A stretch of DNA of 35,528 nt from Bacteroidales bacterium (lineage in GTDB: Bacteria > Bacteroidota > Bacteroidia > Bacteroidales > P3), in NCBI GenBank assembly GCA_017469625.1, contig JAFUGA010000049.1, forward strand, positions 1 through 35,528, in the 5' to 3' direction. The translations under genes and the position numbers were made by a program. Numbering within the stretch: position 1 is the stretch's first letter; each line of letters begins with the position of its first letter. Of this stretch, positions 8,926-16,680 are shown piece after piece. The notes beneath the pieces were generated by a model that was given only the letters and a program-made list of their open reading frames with translations, was not told the origin of the DNA and ran no database searches.

Positions 8926-9978
8926 ATGAAAAAGTTTATATGCATAACATTTGGTTTATTATTGTTGGTTTCATACAATCTTAAAGCAGAGGAAAACGAA
9001 GGTTTCAATGCTGGAGAGTTGATTATGGAACACTTAGGGGACGAACACTCTTGGGAGATTCTTCATTATAGGGGTAAGGATATTGCAATTCCTTTGCCTG
9101 TCATATTGTTTGATGAAGGAAGTTTAAAGTTTTTTATGTCAAGCAAGTTAGATGATAACAATATTTATAAAGGGTATAGACTTGGAACAAAATCTGACGG
9201 AGATAATTTAAAAGGAAAAATCATTAAGGTAGATAATAACAACCATTTTATAAGCAAACCTTTGGACTTTTCCATAACGAAAAATGTTTTGGGTTTAATT
9301 ATCGTTTGTTTTATAATGTGTTGCGTTGTTCTTTCTGCTTCTAAATCTGCAAAAAAGAGAAAAGACAAAACACCAAACAGCGTTCAAAATTTGGTGGAAA
9401 TATTTATAGAATTCATAGAAAATGATATAGCCATACCAAATATTGGAAATGGGGCTCATACTAAATATATGAATTACTTATTATCTATTTTTCTATTTAT
9501 TTTTCTTTGTAACATAATGGGGCTTTTGCCTTGTTTCCCTGGTGGAGCAAACATTACAGGAAATATAGCAGTAACTTTGGTTTTGGCTTTGCTGACTTTC
9601 TTTGTCTTTATTTCTTCCAGCACAAAAGCATATTGGAAAGGAATAGTCAATCCTAATGTTCCTATGTGGTTAAAGGTACCTATACCTCTTATGCCTGCAC
9701 TTGAATTTGTGGAAATCTTCACAAAACCATTCTCTCTTTGCGTACGACTTTTTGCAAATATAACTGCTGGACACGTTATCCTTATATCGTTTATCTCTAT
9801 TATCTTCATATTCGGAGAAAAAAGTGTTGGACTTGCCTATGGTGTAGGAGTGGGCTCGGTTTTGTTCTCTGTGTTTATGACTTTAATAGAAATGCTTGTC
9901 GCTTTCATTCAAGCATACGTTTTCACTCTGCTTTCTGCAATATATATAGGTATGGCAAGGGAAACATCTCATGAATAG
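8926..9978 (+). CDS. atpB: F1Fo ATP synthase subunit a
   Basis: 350 residues from the ATG at 8926. An upstream TTG at 8905 is open but lies before a clear signal peptide (MKKFICITFGLLLLVSYNLKAEE), so ATG is preferred. Subunit a forms the proton half-channels against the c-ring. The essential arginine sits in SLCVRLFANITAGH, and the last helix carries IQAYVFTLLSAIYIGMA. The long N-terminal periplasmic extension with a signal peptide is common in Bacteroidetes AtpB. Its last 8 bases overlap the start of the next gene. Unusually, no atpE, atpF, atpH or other ATP synthase gene lies on either side, although the protein appears intact. Confidence 0.95.
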   Translation: MKKFICITFGLLLLVSYNLKAEENEGFNAGELIMEHLGDEHSWEILHYRGKDIAIPLPVILFDEGSLKFFMSSKLDDNNIYKGYRLGTKSDGDNLKGKIIKVDNNNHFISKPLDFSITKNVLGLIIVCFIMCCVVLSASKSAKKRKDKTPNSVQNLVEIFIEFIENDIAIPNIGNGAHTKYMNYLLSIFLFIFLCNIMGLLPCFPGGANITGNIAVTLVLALLTFFVFISSSTKAYWKGIVNPNVPMWLKVPIPLMPALEFVEIFTKPFSLCVRLFANITAGHVILISFISIIFIFGEKSVGLAYGVGVGSVLFSVFMTLIEMLVAFIQAYVFTLLSAIYIGMARETSHE

Positions 9979-12900
9979 TACTATCATAAACAAATTAAAT
10001 GCATTTATTCGTTCCTATTACAAAAATCTTGTTGTAAAAGGACTGATTTATTCTGCACTTTTGTTTATATGTTGTTTTGTTGTACTCAGTCTTATTGAGT
10101 ATTTCGGTTGGAATTCTCCCTTGATTAGAACTATAATTTTTTATTCCTTTATAATATTTGGTGCTATCATTGTATTTATATTGATAATTATTCCTTTGGG
10201 AAAAATATTCTCTATAGGTAAAACATTATCGTACAATCAAGCAGCCAAGATAATAGGCAACCATTTCCCAGAGATACAAGACAAACTTATAAACCTACTT
10301 CAACTAAAAAGCATACAAACCAACAGTGAAGACTCTTTGCTTTTGGCAGCCATAGAACAAAAAGAGGCGAATATTTCTCCCATACCTTTTAGTAAAGCAA
10401 TAAACAGAGGAAAAACTAAAAAATATGGCAAATACTTACTTGTAAGTGTTGTTGTTTTAGTTATACTATTTAGCATCTTTCCAAAACTATTTTCAGAACC
10501 TACTGTTAGATATATAAATCACAATACTTTTTACGAAAAACCTGCACCTTTTTCCTTTGTTTTAAAGAATAAGGATTTGAATGCTATACAACAAAATGAC
10601 TATACTATAGAAGTGCAAATCATAGGCAAAGTTCTACCAGATAAAACTCGTATTTATGTAGATGGACAAAGTTTTGAAATGAAACAAAAGGATAAATCGC
10701 ATTTTTCTTACACCATAAACCAGATACAAAACACGAGCAAGATTCAGTTTGAAGCAGCAAACATAAAGAGCAAAGAATATACTATTACAGTAAATCCTAA
10801 ACCTATAATTACAGAACTAAAAGCACAAATAGTATATCCTGCATATACCAGAATAAAAAACGAAGAAATTTCCAACGTAACAAATCTTTCTATACCAAAG
10901 GGAACAAAAATCAATTGGTATATAAAAACTAAAGACACAGAATCTATTTTGTTTTCTACCAATAGTAGCACTACAACTATATCTCCTCAAAAAAATGTAT
11001 GCAATTTTTCTAAAACCTACTTAAAGCAAGAAAACATAAGCATAAAAACAAAAAACAACTACACACTTTCATCAGATAGTACTTTCTTTTCTATAAACAT
11101 TATAGAGGACGAAAGACCTCAAATAGCCATTATAGAAGATAAGGATTCTACTCTTGTAGATAACGTATATTTTAGAGGGCAGATAAAAGATGATTATGGT
11201 TTCAGCAAATTGGAATTTCATATAGATATAACAGATAAAGACAACAAAACCTCATCTTTTAATAAGAAACTAAATGTAACCAACAGCGACAACGTCCAAG
11301 AGTTTTATCATTTTATAAACTTAAACGATTACAACGTTAAAGCAGGAGATAAGATAGAGTATTACTTTGAAGTATGGGACAATGACGCTATAAACGGAGC
11401 CAAAAGTACAAAAAGTCAATCCTTTAGCATAAACATACCTACAGAAAAAGAAGTAGAACAAAAAATAGACAACAACAACGAAAACATAAAAGAAGAAACA
11501 GACAAGGCTATAGAAGATATAAAGAAACTACAGCAACAGATAAACGAACTATCAAAGAAACTAACCGAAAAGAAAGAACTTTCTTGGCAAGACAAGAAAG
11601 AGTTGGAAGCCTTGAAAGAAAAACAACAAAAGGTAAAAGAAAGAGTATCTGAGATAAAACAAAAGATGCAAGAAAATTCTATGATGGAAGAGAAATACTC
11701 TAACATCAACGAAGAACTTATGCAAAAGCAAATGGAGTTAGAGAAACTTTTTGAAAAACTTGAAAACGATGAACTGAAACAACTTTTGCAACAATTGGAA
11801 GAACTTACTCAAAAAAATCTGAACAAAGATAAAGTTAATGAAGCCTTACAAGATATAAAAAATAGGAATGAAGAACTTAACAAAGAATTGGATAGAAACC
11901 TTGAATTATTTAAAAGGCTTGAAGTAGAGAAAGAGATAAACGAAACTATTGATAAACTGAATGAACTAAGCAAAAAACAGAAAGAGTTAGCACAAGAAAC
12001 GAAAAAAGGAGAACAAAGCAAGCAAACTTTAAACTCTAAACAAGAAGAAATAAACAAAGAGTTTAAAGAATTGCAACAAAAGATGAACGAAATAAAAAAG
12101 AAAGATTCTTCGTTAGAAGACCCTTTCAATTTCAAAAAAGATGTCAATAAAGAACAGGAGATAAACAAAGAATTGGAACAAGCAAAAGACAACATAAACA
12201 AAGGAAAGAATAAAAACGCTTCTCATAATCAAGAAAATGCTGCACAACAAATGCAACAGATGGCAGATGATATAGAACAAAATCAACAAGAAAATGCAGA
12301 CGAACAATTAGGAGAAGATATAGACAACGTTAGACAGATACTAAAAAATCTTGTTACCCTTTCCAAAGAACAAGAAAATATGATATATCTTTCTCAAACT
12401 ACATCTGTTTCAGACCCTGCATATCAAAATATTATCAACAAACAAAACACCATAAAGGAGAGTATGAAAGATATTTCCGACTCCTTATATAATATAAGTA
12501 AAAGACAACCACAGGTAAGCAAAACTATATTTGAAGAAACTTATAAGGTAAGAGAAAGTATAGAAAAGTCGTTGAACTCTTTGTTGAAGTTCAATCAAAG
12601 TTACTATAACAACTATCATAACAACCAAGCAGCAAATAGCCAACAGTATGCTATGTCTTCTATGAATAACCTTGCACTTTTGCTTGCAGAGTCTTTGAAT
12701 AATATGAATCAGCAGCAACAACAATCCAAAAACAACAAAAACGGACAACCTAAAAACAGTTGTAAAAATCCTGGTCAAGGCAAAAAGAGTAAGCCAAGCA
12801 TAAAAGATATGCGACAGATGCAAGAAGCACTGAACAAAGAAATAAAAAGACTGCAAAAAGAGTTGGAAAAACAGGGTAACAATCCTAAACAAAAAATAGG

Positions 12901-13357
12901 AGAAGGTGCAAAACTAAACGAAGAACTTGCAAAGGCTGCTGCACAACAAGAAATGATAAGGAAGATGATGCAGGAATATATCAACAAGATGAAAGAAGAA
13001 AACGCCAAATCTGCCGGTGGTGAATCCAAAGCACTGAAACAAATGGAGCAAACAGAGAAAGATATTGTAAATAAGAAGATAAACGCAAACACTATAAAAA
13101 GACAGAACGAAATTCTTACCAGAATGTTGGAAAGTGAGAAAGCAGAGAAACAACAGGGTAAAGATTCGCAAAGAAAATCCAATACAGGAGTAGATAAAAA
13201 CGAAATAAATATAGAAAATTTAGAAACTTTTAAAAAACTTAAAAACAGAGATTTAGAACTGTTTAAAAAAATACCTCCTGTATATTCTCCTTATTATAAT
13301 TTGAAAGTTAGAGAATATTTTTATAATTTTGAAAACTCAAATCAGAACAAAAAATAG
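9971..13357 (+). CDS. Large DUF4175-like membrane and coiled-coil protein
   Basis: 1128 residues. Three membrane segments lie in the first about 170 residues (about 23-45, 57-80 and 147-165). A β-rich region follows to about residue 490. Then comes a very long charged, Gln/Glu/Lys-rich predicted coiled coil (about 490-870), and a Gln/Asn/Lys-rich C-terminal part with more helical segments (to 1128). This layout and its position ahead of an ATPase-like gene, ybeY and mnmG match the DUF4175 proteins of Bacteroidetes, whose function is not established to my knowledge. The ATG at 9971 overlaps the atpB stop, so the two are likely co-translated. The coil suggests an envelope structural or tethering role, which is inference only. 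Confidence 0.75.
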   Translation: MNSTIINKLNAFIRSYYKNLVVKGLIYSALLFICCFVVLSLIEYFGWNSPLIRTIIFYSFIIFGAIIVFILIIIPLGKIFSIGKTLSYNQAAKIIGNHFPEIQDKLINLLQLKSIQTNSEDSLLLAAIEQKEANISPIPFSKAINRGKTKKYGKYLLVSVVVLVILFSIFPKLFSEPTVRYINHNTFYEKPAPFSFVLKNKDLNAIQQNDYTIEVQIIGKVLPDKTRIYVDGQSFEMKQKDKSHFSYTINQIQNTSKIQFEAANIKSKEYTITVNPKPIITELKAQIVYPAYTRIKNEEISNVTNLSIPKGTKINWYIKTKDTESILFSTNSSTTTISPQKNVCNFSKTYLKQENISIKTKNNYTLSSDSTFFSINIIEDERPQIAIIEDKDSTLVDNVYFRGQIKDDYGFSKLEFHIDITDKDNKTSSFNKKLNVTNSDNVQEFYHFINLNDYNVKAGDKIEYYFEVWDNDAINGAKSTKSQSFSINIPTEKEVEQKIDNNNENIKEETDKAIEDIKKLQQQINELSKKLTEKKELSWQDKKELEALKEKQQKVKERVSEIKQKMQENSMMEEKYSNINEELMQKQMELEKLFEKLENDELKQLLQQLEELTQKNLNKDKVNEALQDIKNRNEELNKELDRNLELFKRLEVEKEINETIDKLNELSKKQKELAQETKKGEQSKQTLNSKQEEINKEFKELQQKMNEIKKKDSSLEDPFNFKKDVNKEQEINKELEQAKDNINKGKNKNASHNQENAAQQMQQMADDIEQNQQENADEQLGEDIDNVRQILKNLVTLSKEQENMIYLSQTTSVSDPAYQNIINKQNTIKESMKDISDSLYNISKRQPQVSKTIFEETYKVRESIEKSLNSLLKFNQSYYNNYHNNQAANSQQYAMSSMNNLALLLAESLNNMNQQQQQSKNNKNGQPKNSCKNPGQGKKSKPSIKDMRQMQEALNKEIKRLQKELEKQGNNPKQKIGEGAKLNEELAKAAAQQEMIRKMMQEYINKMKEENAKSAGGESKALKQMEQTEKDIVNKKINANTIKRQNEILTRMLESEKAEKQQGKDSQRKSNTGVDKNEINIENLETFKKLKNRDLELFKKIPPVYSPYYNLKVREYFYNFENSNQNKK

Positions 13358-13368
13358 AAAATTATACT

Positions 13369-13797
13369 ATGAAAGCGGAAATAGAAAAAATAAATATTTT
13401 GAGTACAGAAAACTTCAAAGCAGAGGATTTTGTTGAAGAAATTTGTAGCAGAAACCATCTTTACAACTATTTTGGTAGTATTTCTGTGGCTATATCCACA
13501 GCACTAACTTTGGTAAATGGCAAAATATCTGTAAGTTTTGAAAAATGTGTGGGGGGTGTTGTATTTGCCATTAGTTGCAAAGAAGATATATTCCAAGATA
13601 TGGACTTTAGACAGATAGGCGATGAAAAAACAAACTCTTTGTTCCTTATAAACTCTTTGACAGATGAGATAGAGGTAAAGGATAAAGGCAGAACGTTGGA
13701 GTTAATTTTTTATGTCAATGGTATTGCTCCTGAACTTGCTATGCAAAGAAAAGAAGCCATAGAACAGTATTCTTTGAAAGAGGTTTTAGTAAGATAA
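13369..13797 (+). CDS. Small degenerate HATPase-like (RsbW-type) protein
   Basis: 142 residues. The segment NYFGSISVAISTALTLVNG (about residues 33-51) resembles the helix carrying the N-box in anti-sigma-factor-type GHKL kinases. The canonical Asn is not evident, however, and I see no clear G1 box. It starts 11 nt after the DUF4175-like gene and stops 2 nt before ybeY, so it belongs to that operon. In Bacteroidetes a small ATP-binding protein is often found in this slot. Fold assignment is moderate. Catalytic activity is doubtful given the weak motifs, so a binding or regulatory role is possible. Confidence 0.55.
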   Translation: MKAEIEKINILSTENFKAEDFVEEICSRNHLYNYFGSISVAISTALTLVNGKISVSFEKCVGGVVFAISCKEDIFQDMDFRQIGDEKTNSLFLINSLTDEIEVKDKGRTLELIFYVNGIAPELAMQRKEAIEQYSLKEVLVR

Positions 13798-13799
13798 TT

Positions 13800-14231
13800 A
13801 TGGCTACAAGTTTCACTTCTCAGACAACTTTCAATCTGAAAAACAAGATGAAAGTTAAAACATGGATAAAGTCCGTCATAGAAAAAGAAAATTTTAAGCA
13901 AGGAGAAATTTCCTACATTTTTTGTTCCGATGAAAAGATTTTAGAGATAAACAAACAGTATCTCAACCACGATTTCTATACCGATATTATAACTTTTGAT
14001 TACACAGAGAACAATAAAATAAATGGGGATATATTCATTTCTATAGACAGAGTAAAAGATAACAGCGAAAAATTTGAATGCAGTTTTGAAGAAGAACTCC
14101 TGAGGGTTATCATTCACGGAGTACTTCATTTGATGGGCTACAAAGACCATGAAGAAAAAGAAGAAAAACTTATGCGACAAAAAGAGAATGAAGCCATTTG
14201 CCTGTACAGAAAAATGTTTCCGCAAAATTAG
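13800..14231 (+). CDS. ybeY: Endoribonuclease YbeY (16S rRNA maturation)
   Basis: 143-residue zinc-dependent endoribonuclease for 16S rRNA 3' maturation and ribosome quality control. The metal site is HGVLHLMGYKDH, with His at residues 106, 110 and 117. The usual signature is HGxLHLxGYDH, so one residue (Lys) is inserted before the Asp-His. I recall GYKD-type variants in other Bacteroidetes. The upstream conserved segment YTDIITFDY is present. The start lies 2 nt after the previous stop. The call is firm. Confidence 0.93.
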   Translation: MATSFTSQTTFNLKNKMKVKTWIKSVIEKENFKQGEISYIFCSDEKILEINKQYLNHDFYTDIITFDYTENNKINGDIFISIDRVKDNSEKFECSFEEELLRVIIHGVLHLMGYKDHEEKEEKLMRQKENEAICLYRKMFPQN

Positions 14232-14244
14232 ATTTTTATTCTTG

Positions 14245-14420
14245 TAGAACAAAACTTTATTATGTTTTCATAAAATAAAGTTTCGTATTTATAAAACGAA
14301 GAAAGAATTTTCTAAAACTTTGTTCTACGAAATTAAAACAAAGAAATAGAATTCTAAAACAAAGTTCTACAAATTTAAAACAAAGAGATAGAAAATTAAA
14401 ACAAAGACTTATTTCCATAG
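14245..14420. repeat. Intergenic repeat cluster R2 (AAAACAAAG family)
   Basis: Fills the 208-bp gap between ybeY and mnmG with tandem variants of the 21-bp module. Bases 14376-14406 are identical (31 nt) to 33647-33677 in cluster R5. No other promoter or terminator was recognised in this gap. Confidence 0.8.
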
Positions 14421-14439
14421 ATTAAAATCTTGTGTATAA

Positions 14440-16317
14440 ATGAGTGAAAAATATGATATAATTATTGTTGGTGCAGGTCATGCAGGTTGCGAAGCCGCTC
14501 ATACCTCTGCAAAGATGGGTTGTAAAACTCTTCTTATTACTCAAAATCTTAGTGCTATTGCATCTTTATCTTGCAATCCTGCTATGGGTGGTGTTGCTAA
14601 AGGACAGATAGTGCGTGAAATAGATGCTATGGGTGGTTATAGTGGAATAAACACTGATAACAATACTCTACAGTTTCGTATGCTCAACTCTTCCAAAGGT
14701 CCTGCTATGCGAAGTCCACGAGCACAGGTAGATAACGTTCTTTTCCCTATTGGTTGGAGGCAAAAATTGGAAAGTATGGAAAATCTTTTCCTTTGGCAAG
14801 ATGAAGTTATCAATATTTTACACTCAAAAGATAAAGTTACAGGAGTAAAAACCAAAACAGGCTTATCTTTTAAAAGTCAAGCCGTTATACTTACCAATGG
14901 AACATTTCTTTCAGGTAGAATACACATAGGAAAAACAAACTATTCGGGTGGAAGATTGGGAGAAGAAGCAAGCAGGGGGCTAACTGAAAATCTTAGAAAA
15001 CTTGGTTTCCTTTCAGATAAACTCAAAACAGGAACACCTATGAGAGTAGTAGGAAAAAGCATTGACTTCTCTCTCCTTACAGAGCAAAAAGGAGATGAAC
15101 AACCTGAACAATTTTCTTATTTTTACAAAAGGAAGAAAACACTTGTGCAACATTCATGTTTTCTTGCCTACACGGACGAGCACGTACATGATATTCTAAG
15201 GAAAGGTTTCAAAGATTCCCCTATGTTTCAGGGAAGAATACAAGGAAGAGGTCCAAGATACTGTCCTTCTATTGAGGACAAAATAGAAAGATTTGCAGAT
15301 AAAGACCATCATCAACTGTTTGTAGAACCAGAATCTCTGTATACAGATTTATATTATATCAACGGTTTTTCTTCTTCTCTACCTTTGGATATTCAGTACG
15401 AGGCTCTTAGAAACATAAAAGGTTTTAAAAAAGCAGTCATTCAGCGTCCTGGATATGCTATAGAATACGACTATTTTCCCCCTACACAACTTTATTCCAC
15501 TTTGGAAACAAAAATTATTCAAAACCTATACTTTGCCGGTCAAATAAACGGAACTACAGGTTACGAAGAGGCTGCTTGTCAAGGTATGATTGCTGCCATA
15601 AACGCCGTTTTAAAAACAAGAGAACAAGAACCTTTCATTCTGAAAAGAAGTGATGCTTACATAGGTGTGCTTATAGATGATTTGGTAACAAAAGGTGTAG
15701 ATGAACCTTATAGAATGTTTACTTCAAGGGCAGAATACAGAATACTTTTGCGACAAGACAATGCAGACGAACGACTTACCGAAAAATCTTTCTCTATAGG
15801 TCTTGCCGAAAAAGAAAGAATGGCTTTTGTAGAGAAAAAGAATAAGAAAATAACTCATCTTGTTTCTTTTATGAAAACAAATAACGCTCAACCAGAAGAG
15901 GTAAATAATTATTTCTCTTCTATTTCCACTCCAGAGATTATTCGTCCTGAAAAAATATCTAAACTTCTACTTCGTCCGCAAGTAAGGATAGAAGATTTGC
16001 AACAAACTATACCTTCTTTAAAACAAGAGATAGAAAAGATAAACTCTAACCTTAGACAAGAGGTTTGCACTTTGGCCGAAACAAAAGTTAAATACGAATC
16101 CTATATTGTTAAAGAACAGGAAACTATAGACAGGATTAACAAATATGAAAACCTTATTATAAAAGATGATTTTGATTATAACAAACTGCTTTCCTTGTCA
16201 TTTGAGGCACGAGAAAAACTTTCAAAAATTCGTCCTAAAACCATAGCACAGGCAAGTCGTATAAGCGGAGTTTCTCCTGCAGATATAGCAGTATTGGTCT
16301 TGTATATATCAAAATAG
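14440..16317 (+). CDS. mnmG: tRNA uridine 5-carboxymethylaminomethyl synthesis protein MnmG
   Basis: 625-residue FAD-dependent enzyme that, with MnmE, installs the carboxymethylaminomethyl group at U34 of certain tRNAs. The N-terminal dinucleotide fold is IIVGAGHAGCEAA. The family signatures GRIQGRGPRYCPSIEDKI (about residue 267) and GQINGTTGYEEAACQG (about 365) are present. The C-terminal helical domain that contacts MnmE ends in AQASRISGVSPADIAVLVLY. Length is standard. The start ATG at 14440 comes directly after repeat cluster R2. No good TAnnTTTG box was found just ahead, so it may depend on read-through from ybeY. A stem-loop at 16345-16392 follows. Confidence 0.97.
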   Translation: MSEKYDIIIVGAGHAGCEAAHTSAKMGCKTLLITQNLSAIASLSCNPAMGGVAKGQIVREIDAMGGYSGINTDNNTLQFRMLNSSKGPAMRSPRAQVDNVLFPIGWRQKLESMENLFLWQDEVINILHSKDKVTGVKTKTGLSFKSQAVILTNGTFLSGRIHIGKTNYSGGRLGEEASRGLTENLRKLGFLSDKLKTGTPMRVVGKSIDFSLLTEQKGDEQPEQFSYFYKRKKTLVQHSCFLAYTDEHVHDILRKGFKDSPMFQGRIQGRGPRYCPSIEDKIERFADKDHHQLFVEPESLYTDLYYINGFSSSLPLDIQYEALRNIKGFKKAVIQRPGYAIEYDYFPPTQLYSTLETKIIQNLYFAGQINGTTGYEEAACQGMIAAINAVLKTREQEPFILKRSDAYIGVLIDDLVTKGVDEPYRMFTSRAEYRILLRQDNADERLTEKSFSIGLAEKERMAFVEKKNKKITHLVSFMKTNNAQPEEVNNYFSSISTPEIIRPEKISKLLLRPQVRIEDLQQTIPSLKQEIEKINSNLRQEVCTLAETKVKYESYIVKEQETIDRINKYENLIIKDDFDYNKLLSLSFEAREKLSKIRPKTIAQASRISGVSPADIAVLVLYISK

Positions 16318-16344
16318 TGCTTTTCTAAAATATAAAATATCACT

Positions 16345-16392
16345 ATTCGGTATAACCCAAATGAAATATCCCTTTGGTTGTTTATACCGAAT
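16345..16392 (+). terminator. Stem-loop after mnmG, likely terminator
   Basis: 11-bp outer stem ATTCGGTATAA/TTATACCGAAT with an inner CCAAA/TTTGG helix and an 11-nt loop, followed by TCGTTTTTA. The T-tract is short, so it could also be a regulatory hairpin. Next, between 16393 and 16680, are an AT-rich hairpin at 16508-16537 and a promoter. A 60-codon TTG-start frame across the region is not supported. Confidence 0.6.
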
Positions 16393-16507
16393 TCGTTTTT
16401 ACCAAACTTTGTTTCGTTTGTGCGTTATTTGAAAAGTATTTTACTAATTTCCATTTTTATCCTATTCTTTCTTTATTGGCAAGAAGAAAAAGAGAAATGG
16501 AAAAAAT

Positions 16508-16537
16508 ATTTTATAACAAAGTCTTTTGTTATAAAAT
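16508..16537. repeat. AT-rich perfect hairpin upstream of the first Fn3 gene
   Basis: 13-bp perfect stem ATTTTATAACAAA/TTTGTTATAAAAT with a 4-nt loop (GTCT). It lies 54 nt upstream of the -7 box of the downstream gene. It could be a weak terminator for upstream transcription or an operator; the sequence does not decide. Confidence 0.55.
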
Positions 16538-16591
16538 CTTACAAAAATGAAGTTTTTTGAATGAAATTTTTTTCATCATATAAAATTTGTG

Positions 16592-16599
16592 TAACTTTG
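16592..16599 (+). promoter_or_regulatory. Putative -7 box for the first T9SS/Fn3 gene
   Basis: TAACTTTG matches TAnnTTTG, 81 nt before the ATG at 16681. It has the same sequence as the -7 box of upxY. No clean TTTG was seen at the -33 spacing. The leader of about 75 nt is A-rich. Confidence 0.6.
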
Positions 16600-16680
16600 C
16601 ATTTTTCAATTTTTTAGGTTGAAAAAATAAAATTAAAAAAAATAACAATCAAATCAATTATTAACAAAAATCTATTTAAA

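Noticed and set aside
11416-13182. Several minus-strand frames opposite the DUF4175-like gene
   Set aside because: Cys/Ser/Phe/Leu-rich shadows produced by the Lys/Glu/Gln-rich coiled-coil coding strand.
14245-14420. CRISPR-like short tandem repeats
   Set aside because: Modules are contiguous and degenerate, with no unique spacers.
16378-16560. 60-codon frame upstream of the first Fn3 gene
   Set aside because: TTG start inside a stem-loop, spans two hairpins, no ribosome-binding site; treated as intergenic.
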